Part shown: one piece after another, positions 1 through 6,906 of the stretch | How the letters are laid out: every line of letters starts with the position of its first letter | Position numbering within the stretch: the first letter of the stretch is position 1 | Virus record (IMG/VR): IMGVR_UViG_3300036832_000299 | Location: 1-47,783 of that record | Source of the DNA: a virus | DNA length: 47,783 nt | Direction: 5' to 3' (one strand) | Notes under the pieces: generated by a model | Databases searched by the model: none | What the model saw: the letters and a program-made list of their open reading frames with translations, nothing else | Told to the model about the DNA's origin: nothing | Translations under genes and position numbers: made by a program

Positions 1-183
1 GCGCGTTACCAGGGCGTCAGGGTCGCCCATCCAGCGACGCATGGCGCGCTTGGGCGCCATACGCCACCCAGGCGGCGGTTCACCGGCCTCGGCGCGGCGG
101 GTGGCCTCGGCGAAGACGGCGGCGACCCAGTCGCGGATGGCGTCGGCCTTATCTAGGATCTCGCCCAGGGCCTCGTCAGACAG
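1..183. repeat. left copy of terminal redundancy
   Basis: This stretch repeats the last 184 bases of the window (47600-47783). Two differences are visible: one C is missing here near position 7 (gcgttacc against gcgttcacc), and position 56 is G where 47656 is A. The repeat lies inside a coding gene that reads through the join, so the contig closes into a circle. The missing base would break the reading frame of the gene, so the right-hand copy is probably the correct sequence. The differences may be contig-edge errors. Confidence 0.9.
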
Positions 184-990
184 GGTCTGGGTCGGGGCCT
201 GGGCGAACTCCAGCTTGGCGGCCTCCTGGGCGTAGGCGCGATAGGCAGGGCAGGTGCCGGACGCCGGGCAGAAGCTTTCCCGGCACCACGGCCCGGCGAT
301 CAGCGGCGCGTTGGGCTCCCTCGCCCGATCGACGGCGTCGCCCAGCACGTCCATGAACTCCACCAGGGTGAGCATGTCCGTGGACCAGCGTCGCACCGGG
401 ATGCCGTAGGCGCGCGGCTGGACGATCACCAGCTCGACCTCGCGCAGGGGCAGGGCGAGGTTCAGCGCCGCGCCCAGAGCATAGTAGAGCAACTGCTTGT
501 TTTCGTGCGGTTCGATCCGGCGCGTGCCGTGCTTGTAGTCGTAGACCCGCAGGCGCTTGAGGCTCGGCCGGTAGGTCAGGAAGTCGTTGGTGCCGAACAG
601 GCCCTCGCGCACGTCGTCGAGTTGGAACTGCTGCTCAAGGTAGATCAGGTCTTCCTCGTTGGTGTCGCCCAGCAGGGTGTCGACGTAGAGCTGCACGGCC
701 TCGGCCATTTCCTCGTCCACGACGAAGACGTGGTTGCCGACGATGATCTCGTCGCCGACGTGGTCGAACGCCGTGTCGATCCGCCGATTGACGACCTTCA
801 GGTGGTTGTCGACCACGTGGGGCCGCATCAGGGTTTCGGCGAGCTGGTGCGCGGCGGTGCCCTCGGCGGCGTAGACGCTGTCGGTGTCCAGGCCGTCGGT
901 CAGGCGGTAGCTGCCGGGGCAGTTGGTCCAGCGATAGGCGCTCGAAGCGCCCAGCCGGGCGTGGGCGCGGGTTTCATGGGAGACGGTCAT
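1..990 (-). CDS. DUF2800 / Cas4-like PD-(D/E)XK nuclease, N-terminal part (gene continues at 47610-47388)
   Basis: This is the first 326 or so codons of a gene that crosses the contig join; joined to 47610-47388 it encodes about 400 residues. It opens with the DUF2800 signature: SSAYRWTNCPGS, then a TDSVYAAEGTAAHQLAE segment. Nuclease residues are visible as D136 in GTNDF and D151/K153 in VYDYKHG. A cysteine group (WCRESFCPASGTC) follows, as in Cas4/RecB-type enzymes that bind an iron-sulfur cluster. Family knowledge suggests a recombination or DNA-end-processing exonuclease. The DUF2815 gene close downstream in the circle is its usual partner. ATG at 990 overlaps the preceding stop (ATGA). 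The frame is lost only at the extreme left edge because of the missing base near position 7. Confidence 0.85.
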   Translation of the reverse strand, partial: MTVSHETRAHARLGASSAYRWTNCPGSYRLTDGLDTDSVYAAEGTAAHQLAETLMRPHVVDNHLKVVNRRIDTAFDHVGDEIIVGNHVFVVDEEMAEAVQLYVDTLLGDTNEEDLIYLEQQFQLDDVREGLFGTNDFLTYRPSLKRLRVYDYKHGTRRIEPHENKQLLYYALGAALNLALPLREVELVIVQPRAYGIPVRRWSTDMLTLVEFMDVLGDAVDRAREPNAPLIAGPWCRESFCPASGTCPAYRAYAQEAAKLEFAQAPTQTLSDEALGEILDKADAIRDWVAAVFAEATRRAEAGEPPPGWRMAPKRAMRRWMGDPDALVTR

Positions 991-1229
991 AGGCCCTCTC
1001 CCCATTCAGCGTCGTAGCGCGTCGGCAGGCCACGACCGTCGTAAAGCTCGACACGGGGGTAGCCCGACACGCCGCTGCTCGTGACAGAGACGTAGGTCAG
1101 CGAGGCCAGCGGATCGTCAGGCGGCAACGCGCATTGCCAGCCCGCCACCGCGTCACGCACATATTTTCGCAGCTCGTCTCTATCGACGTGGGCATCCGTG
1201 ATCACCACGACTTTGAAAGCGGCTCTCAT
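987..1229 (-). CDS. hypothetical protein, 80 aa
   Basis: I do not recognise this family. The protein begins MRAAFKVVVITDAHVDRDEL and ends near YDAEWGEGL. It is a mixed alpha/beta small protein with no cysteine pairs or membrane segment. Its start (ATG at 1229) overlaps the stop of the upstream gene and its stop overlaps the start of the DUF2800 nuclease gene, both as ATGA. It is therefore translationally coupled within the replication operon. A longer reading frame upstream exists, but its N-terminus is arginine-rich and looks like a shadow of the neighbouring gene. Confidence 0.75.
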   Translation of the reverse strand: MRAAFKVVVITDAHVDRDELRKYVRDAVAGWQCALPPDDPLASLTYVSVTSSGVSGYPRVELYDGRGLPTRYDAEWGEGL

Positions 1230-1474
1230 TGTCGTGGCTCCCCATCGTCGTTGACGCCGTGGATCATCGGCGAGTGGTGCGGGGCGACGACGGCGTCGGG
1301 CGGGTGGCTTACGTCGACCGTGGCGATGACGCCGCTGATCGGCGAGGCTTGCGTTTCGATCGCCACCACGATCGCCTTGCCGATGAACTCGGACAGGCAG
1401 TCGGCGCAGACCGGCGCGGCGAGCTGCAGGTGAACGGTGATGTCCTGGGTGTAGACGCCTTTGCCTTTCGTCAT
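1226..1474 (-). CDS. hypothetical protein, 82 aa
   Basis: Unrecognised small protein of the replication operon (MTKGKGVYTQDITVHLQ...). A CADC pair sits near residue 25, without a second pair that would complete a zinc site. I chose ATG at 1474 over the in-frame ATG at 1486. The 1474 start forms an ATGA overlap with the upstream stop and has GGAGG five bases before it. The stop overlaps the next start in the same way. Confidence 0.75.
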   Translation of the reverse strand: MTKGKGVYTQDITVHLQLAAPVCADCLSEFIGKAIVVAIETQASPISGVIATVDVSHPPDAVVAPHHSPMIHGVNDDGEPRQ

Positions 1475-1686
1475 GGCAACCTCCAAAGAAGCCGGTAACC
1501 CGTTTGCCCAGAACGAAATTCCTTCCCCTGCTGGACAAGCTTTCCGTCCTTCTCCAGCAGGGCGAGGCGCTTCATCACCACGCGCTTGGGCAGGCTGGTG
1601 CGGGTGGTGATCTCCGCCAACGTCAGGCCAGCGAGCTGGCCTTTCAGGGCGTTGAGGATGATCGGGTCGAAGTCGGCGGCGCTCAT
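1471..1686 (-). CDS. small winged-helix DNA-binding protein, 71 aa
   Basis: The whole protein looks like one winged helix-turn-helix domain. An N-terminal helix (DPIILNALKGQL) is followed by a recognition pair, LTLAEITTRTSLPKRVVMKRLALLEKDGKL, and a short wing ending YRLLWRLP. Such proteins usually bind DNA as regulators, but no target is evident. It is coupled by ATGA overlaps to both neighbours between the helicase and the nuclease, so it is expressed with replication functions. The DNA-binding role is inferred from the predicted fold. Confidence 0.75.
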   Translation of the reverse strand: MSAADFDPIILNALKGQLAGLTLAEITTRTSLPKRVVMKRLALLEKDGKLVQQGKEFRSGQTGYRLLWRLP

Positions 1687-2288
1687 GTCGCCAGCTCCGC
1701 CTCGAAGTCGGCGCGCAGCGCTTCGAGCTTGCGGTCGTCTATGTCCCTGGGGGTTTTGACCCCGTGCTTGGCGAAGATCGCTTGAACCGCCGCAACGCCA
1801 GCTCCCTCTTGCGCGCCGAGACTTTTCGCGAGTGCTTGGATCTCGGCGAGGCTCGCAGGCTCCCGTCGGCGTTCACCCACTTGCTCTGCATCTTGGCCTG
1901 CACCCTCGAATGGTAGCGATTGACCTCCCTCGCCGTCGCTTCCTGCCTGCGGATCTTCTGGAGCTGCGCCGTTGCGCTTGCCGGGAGGGCGTCCACGGCG
2001 GGCAGGGGCGTCGGCCGCCACGGTGAAGTCGGCTCTTGCGCCATCGCCTCCCAGACCCTCCGCATCCGCCAATGCTGCGGGGTCAACGCCGCCATTTCCG
2101 GTATCGTCGCCAGCAGATGCTTCAGGTGCGGCGGCAGCAGCGCGTCGGGGTCGTCTGGCGGCGGCAGGGGCGGCGGGGGCGACTTCATTCTCGCCACGAA
2201 ACGAGGTCACCGCTGTGTTGATCTGGGCCAGGAGGTCGTCGAGGTCGTTGGCCTCGGCGTTGATCGTCACGGTCACGTTCAAGGTCAT
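1683..2288 (-). CDS. hypothetical protein with AT-hook-like segment, 201 aa
   Basis: Three parts are visible. Residues 1-35 form a regular domain (MTLNVTVTINAEANDLDDLL...). Residues 36-135 are low in complexity and rich in Ala, Gly, Pro and Arg, with a basic ARRGRPPGKR stretch resembling an AT-hook. Residues 145-201 form a helical domain (SLAEIQALAKSLG...KLEALRADFEAEL). ATG at 2288 has GGAG seven bases upstream, inside the end of the helicase gene, and the stop overlaps the next start (ATGA). In the middle part the G/C preference at third positions moves into another reading frame (see the embedded ORF at 1739-2197). Function unknown; DNA binding is only a guess from the basic segment. Confidence 0.75.
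   Translation of the reverse strand: MTLNVTVTINAEANDLDDLLAQINTAVTSFRGENEVAPAAPAAARRPRRAAAAAPEASAGDDTGNGGVDPAALADAEGLGGDGARADFTVAADAPARRGRPPGKRNGAAPEDPQAGSDGEGGQSLPFEGAGQDAEQVGERRREPASLAEIQALAKSLGAQEGAGVAAVQAIFAKHGVKTPRDIDDRKLEALRADFEAELAT
1739..2197 (-). CDS. candidate overlapping gene inside the 201-aa gene, 152 codons
   Basis: A GTG-started frame lies within the 1683-2288 gene on the same strand, shifted by one base. Unlike usual shadows in this genome, it has a balanced, protein-like composition with W, Y, H, M and K (HLKHLLATIPEMAALTPQHW, EVNRYHSRVQAKMQSKW). Most of its codons end in G or C, whereas the host frame in the same stretch has many A/T-ending codons. I see no clear ribosome binding site. 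It could be a real overlapping gene, or the remains of the older gene over which the present frame extended. Confidence 0.4.
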   Translation of the reverse strand: MARMKSPPPPLPPPDDPDALLPPHLKHLLATIPEMAALTPQHWRMRRVWEAMAQEPTSPWRPTPLPAVDALPASATAQLQKIRRQEATAREVNRYHSRVQAKMQSKWVNADGSLRASPRSKHSRKVSARKRELALRRFKRSSPSTGSKPPGT

Positions 2289-2291
2289 TGT

Positions 2292-3518
2292 TCAGCTCCA
2301 TGTCTTCTGCAGGGTGGTGTTCTTGCGGGCGGTCACCCGCGCCAGCGCGTAGTCCAGGGGGTCGGCGCTGGCGGCGACCCTGACCATCACGGGGCGGCTC
2401 TGCTTGGGGCCAAGCACACGAGCCGCCGCCTGAGTGTTGTCGTCAGGGTTCCAGCTCAGCTCAGCCAGCAGGACGTCGGCGGCGGCGGAGAGGTCCAAAC
2501 CCACGCCGCCTGCCTCGTGCTGGCAGACCAGCACCCGGTAGGCTGGATCCGTCTGGAAGCGGTCGATGTTGGCCTGCTTGACCAGCTCAGGCATGCCGCC
2601 CTCGATGCGGTGCGCGCCGTAGCGCAGCAGGCCCTTGGTCAGCCGCTCGATGACGTTCCGGTGCCAAGCGAAAATCACGATCTTGTCCAGCTCGCCGCTC
2701 TCCAGCTCGGCGCTGACGATCTCGATGATCGGCGCGACCTTCCGCTCGCCCAGCTCGCGGATCAGCGTGGCGATCGGCGGCTCGGGATCCGGCAGCTCGT
2801 CACCATTGGGATCGACGACAGGCAGAGACGAACGGTCGACGTTGTCTACGCTGCAGGCAAGCGAAAGGACACCCCAGCGGGCTTGCGGCAACCCCACGTC
2901 TTTGGTGGTCCGGCGCAGCACGTAGGGCGACATGATCGCCTTCAGCTCCGCCAGTTTCGAGGATCTGACGCCCATCACCTGTAGGCCGTAGTTGGTCCAG
3001 CGCGTGCGGCAGTAGCGCTCTGTCCAGTCACTCCAGCTCAGCTCAGTCACTCCGAAGGTGCGAAGCCACGTCCACATCTGAGACGGGTTGCCCGGCGTGC
3101 CCGAGAGCGGCCAGACGAAGCGGGCCTGGGAGAGGGGGTGTTGCGGAGCGCGCACGCCTGCGTCGTCCAAGCCGAGACAGGCTTTTGTCCGCAATGCGTC
3201 GGGATTTGAACAGTAGTGCGCCTCGTCGAACACGTACCCGTCACTTAGTGGGAGGCCGTCTTTTGTGACACTTTCGTAGGAGAGGATCTTAGTGGGCAGC
3301 TCAGGGCACCACGCCCAAGTCGCGATCTCCCTCCGCCAATTCTCGCGGAGCATCGCAGGACAAACGACTGTCAAGTGACGAATGAAACCAAAGTTTAGGT
3401 TGGAGGCTTCTATGGCGATGGCTGTCTTGCCTAGTCGCATTTCGTCGCCAAGGTAGCCGTGCCTGTGCGTGCTAAGCCAATCGGCCCCGCTCCGCTGATG
3501 AGGGAAAAGCAGGGGCAT
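2292..3518 (-). CDS. SNF2/SF2-family DNA helicase, 408 aa
   Basis: ATP-dependent helicase or translocase of superfamily 2, SNF2 type. Visible motifs are GDEMRLGKT (Walker A, K31), FDEAH at residues 97-101 (motif II), WPLSGTPGNP (motif III), and the C-terminal RecA domain with VIFAWHRNVIERL, CQHEAGGVGLDLSAA and ELSWNPDDNTQAAARVLGPKQ. Phage homologues act in replication or recombination. ATG at 3518 is chosen because the helicase fold begins there; the frame stays open upstream to 3968, but that part is antisense to the repressor gene. No strong ribosome site precedes it. This is the first gene of the leftward replication operon, and a GTAGACA site lies 17 bp upstream. Confidence 0.9.
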   Translation of the reverse strand: MPLLFPHQRSGADWLSTHRHGYLGDEMRLGKTAIAIEASNLNFGFIRHLTVVCPAMLRENWRREIATWAWCPELPTKILSYESVTKDGLPLSDGYVFDEAHYCSNPDALRTKACLGLDDAGVRAPQHPLSQARFVWPLSGTPGNPSQMWTWLRTFGVTELSWSDWTERYCRTRWTNYGLQVMGVRSSKLAELKAIMSPYVLRRTTKDVGLPQARWGVLSLACSVDNVDRSSLPVVDPNGDELPDPEPPIATLIRELGERKVAPIIEIVSAELESGELDKIVIFAWHRNVIERLTKGLLRYGAHRIEGGMPELVKQANIDRFQTDPAYRVLVCQHEAGGVGLDLSAAADVLLAELSWNPDDNTQAAARVLGPKQSRPVMVRVAASADPLDYALARVTARKNTTLQKTWS

Positions 3519-3612
3519 TGGGGGTGTATGATCCTGTCTACGGTTAAGTCTGGACCTATAGCCAAGGTTGAGGTTATGACTGCTGACTTGTCTTGCTCTA
3601 GGGGGAAAGCCC
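3519..3612. promoter_or_regulatory. divergent control region between helicase and repressor genes
   Basis: About 94 bp separate the leftward helicase gene from the rightward repressor gene, so both promoters and probably the main operator must lie here. A GTAGACAGGA site, reading leftward, occupies 3532-3541. The repressor gene is preceded by AGGGGGA about seven bases before its GTG. I see no clean -35/-10 pair. This is the obvious place for a lysis-lysogeny switch; that role is inferred from position. Confidence 0.55.
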
Positions 3613-4059
3613 GTGCCGACCGTTAAGTACACCAACCCATTGAAAGAACCCGAATTTGACGAACGAGAGGCGCTGACACCCGACATTCTCAAACGGGTCT
3701 TTCGCGCTCGCGTTCTCAAGCTCATGCAGCAAAAAGAGTGGACGCAAGCCGAACTCGGCAGACGTTCGGAGCTGCCTCGCGACTTCATCTCAACGTACTT
3801 GCGCGATCCTCCGCGCTCGATGCCGACACCGCTCAACGTGATGAAAATTGCACGAGCGCTAGGCGTGAAGCCGACCGATCTCGTGCCCCAAATGGGCGAC
3901 GCTTCGGACGTCATGTCACCGATCGACGTGGTCGGTGGAGACGTGCAGGGGATCCGTGTTCGCATCAACGTGCAGCTTCCCGACTGGGCCTACATGAAGA
4001 TCAAAGACATCGTCCTAGAGGTCGTCGCGGCCCAGGCTTCAAACGAACCTAAGCCATAG
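3613..4059 (+). CDS. XRE/cI-type transcriptional repressor, 148 aa
   Basis: Helix-turn-helix repressor, the likely lysogeny master regulator. The HTH domain spans about residues 30-92: ARVLKLMQQKEWTQAELGRRS, then the recognition helix LPRDFISTYLRD and KIARALGVKPTDLVPQ. The C-terminal part (GIRVRINVQLPDWAYMKIKDIV) is short and lacks a visible Ser/Lys self-cleavage domain, so induction probably does not follow the LexA/CI autocleavage route. The GTG start at 3613 is preceded by AGGGGGA at good spacing. The gene faces the replication operon and lies just before the integration genes. It is the best candidate to bind the dispersed GTAGAC sites (inference). Confidence 0.85.
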   Translation: MPTVKYTNPLKEPEFDEREALTPDILKRVFRARVLKLMQQKEWTQAELGRRSELPRDFISTYLRDPPRSMPTPLNVMKIARALGVKPTDLVPQMGDASDVMSPIDVVGGDVQGIRVRINVQLPDWAYMKIKDIVLEVVAAQASNEPKP

Positions 4060-4107
4060 AAATCCATAGCTCAGGATGACTCCATATCCGTGGTGTGTCA
4101 TTAACTT

Positions 4108-4132
4108 TGTAGACCAAAGTTTGGCGGTCTAC
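4108..4132. promoter_or_regulatory. inverted repeat GTAGACC-n10-GGTCTAC, candidate operator
   Basis: Perfect 7-bp arms at 4109-4115 and 4126-4132 are separated by 10 bases. The repeat lies in the 99-bp gap between the repressor and excisionase-like genes. It is the most symmetric member of the GTAGAC family found across this genome, and it is placed where control of the excision/integration genes would be expected. Confidence 0.6.
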
Positions 4133-4158
4133 CGCATGCCATACGGGACACCCAGGCT

Positions 4159-4494
4159 ATGCAACTGATCACCCAGGCCGAAGCGGCCACCCAGCTCCGC
4201 GTCTCGCTCTCCACCCTTCGCCGTCTGCGCAAGGCTGGTGAGCTGCGGTTCATCCCAGGTCGGCCGGTGCGTGTGCCGGTCGACGACGTCAACGCCTTCA
4301 TCGAGAGGAATTTATCGTGCCCCGACCTAAGAGATACTACCCGCTATCTGAACGGCCCAACGCCAAGGGCTTCTGGGAAATCACCTGGGCTGAACCCGGC
4401 CCAGGCGGGAAGCAAAGAAGCCGCCATCATTCAACGGGCGAGACGGAGCGCGCGGCTGCTGAGCTTTACCGGGCGAATTGGCTCCTCGCGCTAG
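4159..4494 (+). CDS. excisionase-like HTH protein (AlpA/HTH_17 type), 111 aa
   Basis: Residues 1-50 form a MerR-like winged helix of the excisionase/AlpA type: MQLITQAEAATQLRVSLSTLRRLRKAGELRF, then RPVRVPVDDVNAFIERN. Such proteins bend DNA at att sites or control integrase direction. Residues 54-111 are encoded entirely inside the integrase gene in another frame and look like non-conserved tail. The 178-base overlap is long for a phage. The ribosome site before ATG 4159 is weak. It may be a true long-tailed protein, or the domain's natural stop may have been lost. Confidence 0.7.
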   Translation: MQLITQAEAATQLRVSLSTLRRLRKAGELRFIPGRPVRVPVDDVNAFIERNLSCPDLRDTTRYLNGPTPRASGKSPGLNPAQAGSKEAAIIQRARRSARLLSFTGRIGSSR

Positions 4495-5528
4495 GGCAGG
4501 CCGAAGAAGAGAAGGCCGCGCCCGTGGTGCCGACCGTCGCCCAGGTGATGGCGGCCTACCGGGAGGGCCACGTCATGCTGAACGAGCTGGACAACGGCTC
4601 TTGGCGCGCGGCGACCTATAACGTCGAACACGCCGACATCGGCAAGTTGCTGGCGACGGAGGTCACGCCGCTGGCGGTGACGGCCTACGGGAAGGCGCGA
4701 GCTGCCGGGCGCATCGGCTACGTGGATCCTGATGGCAAGACGCGCGGCTACCAGAAGGCCGGGCCTGCCGCCTTCCGCAACGACATGCTCTGCCTGAACG
4801 CCGCCATGCGCTGGTGCATCCTCAACCGGCTGTTCAGCGGCTACAACATGGCCAACCTGCATCTGGTGAAGGCCCCACCCGCCGCCAAGCCGAAGGACCA
4901 CTTCCTGACGATCGAGGAAGCCGACACCCTGCAGAAGGCAGCGAAGGCGCGGGATCCGAACGGCTTCGACCCGCTCTACATCTTCATATCCGTCTGCCTC
5001 GACACCGCCACCAGGGCGACGGCGCTGGAAGAACTCACCTGGGATCGGGTGACGCTCAAGCGCGGCAACGACGGCCTGTGGAGCGGCAGCGTCGACTTCC
5101 GGGTGCCTGGGCGTCGGGAGACGAAGAAGCGGCGGGGGGTCAACCAGCTCTCGACGGAGACGGCGGCGCTGCTGGCGGACCTCCGTGCGACCGTCAAGCC
5201 CAAGCCCGGCGACCCGGTGATCGGCTACGGCCCGACGATCCAATGGCGCTTCCGTCGGCTCTGTAAGAGCGTGCTGGGGCATGAGGAAGGGCCGCACATC
5301 CTGCGGCACTCCTGGGCCACCTGGGCGGTGTCCAGCGGCATGTCGCTGGCCCACGTCGGCGGCGTCCTGCACGACACGCCTGCAACCGTCAGTAAGCACT
5401 ACGGGCACCTGACGACGGAGACGACCAGGGACGCCGTGGCCTTTGTGGCGGAGCTGCGACGGCGGGCGACGATGGTCCCTGTAGACCTCGCTGCAGAGCG
5501 CTCCAAACGTACTGATGGGGGTGTGTAG
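4317..5528 (+). CDS. int: tyrosine-family integrase, 403 aa
   Basis: Site-specific recombinase that would integrate the phage into the host chromosome. The N-terminal arm-binding and core-binding regions run to about residue 195. The catalytic domain shows R233 (TATRATALEEL), H327 and R330 (HILRHSW), H352 (LHDTP) and the nucleophile Y362 (SKHYGHL), so the active-site set is complete apart from the loop lysine, which is probably one of K270-K271. GTG at 4317 is chosen because GAGAGGAA precedes it and the conserved GFWEITW region lies close behind. A GTAGACA site overlaps the stop codon, and probable attP repeats follow. Confidence 0.92.
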   Translation: MPRPKRYYPLSERPNAKGFWEITWAEPGPGGKQRSRHHSTGETERAAAELYRANWLLALGQAEEEKAAPVVPTVAQVMAAYREGHVMLNELDNGSWRAATYNVEHADIGKLLATEVTPLAVTAYGKARAAGRIGYVDPDGKTRGYQKAGPAAFRNDMLCLNAAMRWCILNRLFSGYNMANLHLVKAPPAAKPKDHFLTIEEADTLQKAAKARDPNGFDPLYIFISVCLDTATRATALEELTWDRVTLKRGNDGLWSGSVDFRVPGRRETKKRRGVNQLSTETAALLADLRATVKPKPGDPVIGYGPTIQWRFRRLCKSVLGHEEGPHILRHSWATWAVSSGMSLAHVGGVLHDTPATVSKHYGHLTTETTRDAVAFVAELRRRATMVPVDLAAERSKRTDGGV

Positions 5529-5854
5529 ACAGGCCTAATCGTAACGCCCCCTGGGGGGCGTTTGGCGGGCGTTACGCCCCCTTTTCGGTGTTTGGTGACA
5601 GTCTACGAAAGTCTACGATCGCCGACCGGGTCACTAGGAAAAGGGGGATTTTTCAGCAAGGACAACGCCAAACAGGCAAAGCCGCAGATAGATGCGCTAC
5701 CCGCCTGCGCCACGCTCCGCCATTCGCCGAAAAAGCTTCTAACGTACTGAGCCACAAAGGGAAATAGAAAAGGTGTAGGGCGTCCTACAGTGGCGGTCCA
5801 CACATCCGGGGGGCGTTTGGGGGGCGTTTCGATCGGGATTTCAGGCATAAAAAC
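5506..5854. other. probable attP region and intergenic DNA downstream of integrase
   Basis: No convincing gene lies between the integrase stop and the terminator. The region holds GGGGGCGT elements at about 5543-5550 (inverted), 5554-5561, 5573-5580 (inverted), 5809-5816 and 5820-5827. A 10-bp direct repeat AACGTACTGA occurs at 5506-5515 and 5741-5750, and two GTCTAC half-sites lie 10 bp apart at 5601 and 5611. Hairpins at 5542-5583 (aacgcccc/ggggcgtt and gggcg/cgccc followed by TTTT) could also end integrase transcription. Short repeats next to an integrase gene suit arm-type binding sites. No host tRNA end was recognised as a core. Confidence 0.45.
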
Positions 5855-5880
5855 AAGGCGGCGTCTCGCGACGCCGCCTT
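5855..5880 (-). terminator. Rho-independent terminator of the leftward structural operon
   Basis: An 11-bp perfect stem (aaggcggcgtc / gacgccgcctt) with a four-base loop. Read leftward it is followed by TGTTTTTAT, a good U-tract, 29 bp after the last structural gene. Read rightward it is followed by TCTTG, so it may act weakly in both directions. Confidence 0.85.
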
Positions 5881-5908
5881 TCTTGTAGGCCGGGCTGTAG
5901 GTCGGTCC

Positions 5909-6397
5909 CTACGGCTCTTGGACGTTGTAGGTGTTGTAGTTCTGCCGTCGGATCGGCTGGCCGTAACCCAGCGGCGCAATCGGAGCGGGTGGCGGCGGAG
6001 CTGGCGCTGGCGCTGGCGGCGGGGGCGGCTGCACGATCACGGGCGGCAGCACCCCGGCCGACGGATCCACCGGCATGGGCGGCGGCGCTGGGATCGGCGC
6101 AGGCGCGGGCGCATTGCCCATCCCTGAGACGTCGCCGACCGCCCCGATGATCGGCGACACGGGCGTCGGATCTGGCGGCGGCGCTGGGGTCGGATCGGGC
6201 ACGGCGGGCACCGGAGGCGTCGGCGATTGCGCGGCGGGCGGCGGCGCTGGCGGCGGGGGCGGCGCGTCCGGCGAGACGATCGTCCGGCCGCCACCCGTCG
6301 CAGCGCCTGGGGCCGCATAGGTCTTGGCGTAGAGCTGTTCCTTGGGGCCGTAGAGGCTCAGCAGGTGGCTCTGCAGCGTCTTGGCGTCGGGGGTCAT
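5909..6397 (-). CDS. proline-rich virion-region protein, 162 aa
   Basis: A short ordered N-terminus (MTPDAKTLQSHLLSLYGPKEQLYAKTYA) is followed by about 110 residues made largely of Pro, Ala and Val with PPPP runs, then a small Tyr/Asn-rich end (NYNTYNVQEP). It is the last gene of the structural operon, four bases after the preceding stop. Extended proline-rich proteins can act as flexible linkers or scaffolds, but no function can be assigned. Codon use matches its neighbours. Confidence 0.7.
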   Translation of the reverse strand: MTPDAKTLQSHLLSLYGPKEQLYAKTYAAPGAATGGGRTIVSPDAPPPPPAPPPAAQSPTPPVPAVPDPTPAPPPDPTPVSPIIGAVGDVSGMGNAPAPAPIPAPPPMPVDPSAGVLPPVIVQPPPPPAPAPAPPPPAPIAPLGYGQPIRRQNYNTYNVQEP

Positions 6398-6401
6398 GGG
6401 A

Positions 6402-6905
6402 CTACCCTGTTGTCGGCGGAGCGGCGTAGTCGGCCGCTGCTGGGCGATCGTCGTAGATGACGGTGTTGGTCCTGGGATCGACGAGCTGGTTGTCGTTCAC
6501 CCACCTGGGCGCGGTCGGCAGGGCATACTGGCTGTCGGCCGAAAAGGTGTCGTGGTAGGGCGTCTTCCACCAGTCGGTGAAGTGCATCTTCGGCCGACCG
6601 TGTTCATCGAGGTCGTTGGGATCCTGGGCCTGCACGGCGTGCGGATCCCCAGCCTGCAGGCCTTGCCAGAACCCGCGCATGTCATAGTCGGCCTGGGGGT
6701 CGTTGGGGTTGAACGGCACCTGTCCGTGCTGCAGCCACTGGCGGAACGCCGCCTCGCCCGTGCCGCTGAGCTGGGTCTGATAGCTGTCCATCGGCACGGC
6801 GTGCTGCCGGTTGCGGTCGAAGGCCGCCTGCTGGCGATACTGCACGACGGGGTCGACCAGGGCCTGGGTGACAACCTGCTGCAGTTGGCCAGCGGGCACG
6901 GTCAT
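6402..6905 (-). CDS. conserved phage virion-associated protein, 167 aa
   Basis: The C-terminal half carries a pattern I recognise from many podovirus-like genomes, Asp-Tyr-Asp-x-Arg-Gly-Phe/Tyr-Trp followed by a HFTDWWKTPYHDTFSADSQYA segment (usually H-x-x-D-x-x-K-x-P-x-H-x-T-F-S). Its biochemical role is unknown to me. The N-terminus (MTVPAGQLQQVVTQAL) is helical. ATG at 6905 is chosen for the AGGGG-rich site upstream, inside the end of the giant gene. A longer frame reaches 6959 but has no supporting site. It lies between the giant polyvalent protein and the proline-rich protein, so it is probably part of the virion. Confidence 0.75.
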   Translation of the reverse strand: MTVPAGQLQQVVTQALVDPVVQYRQQAAFDRNRQHAVPMDSYQTQLSGTGEAAFRQWLQHGQVPFNPNDPQADYDMRGFWQGLQAGDPHAVQAQDPNDLDEHGRPKMHFTDWWKTPYHDTFSADSQYALPTAPRWVNDNQLVDPRTNTVIYDDRPAAADYAAPPTTG

Positions 6906-6906
6906 G

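Noticed and set aside
3519-3968. N-terminal extension of the helicase gene
   Set aside because: The extra 150 codons run antisense through the repressor gene and its control region and have Ser/Arg-rich shadow composition; the helicase fold begins at 3518.
5562-5750. 62-codon + strand frame downstream of integrase
   Set aside because: No ribosome site, crosses the repeat cluster and hairpins, and has no recognisable composition.
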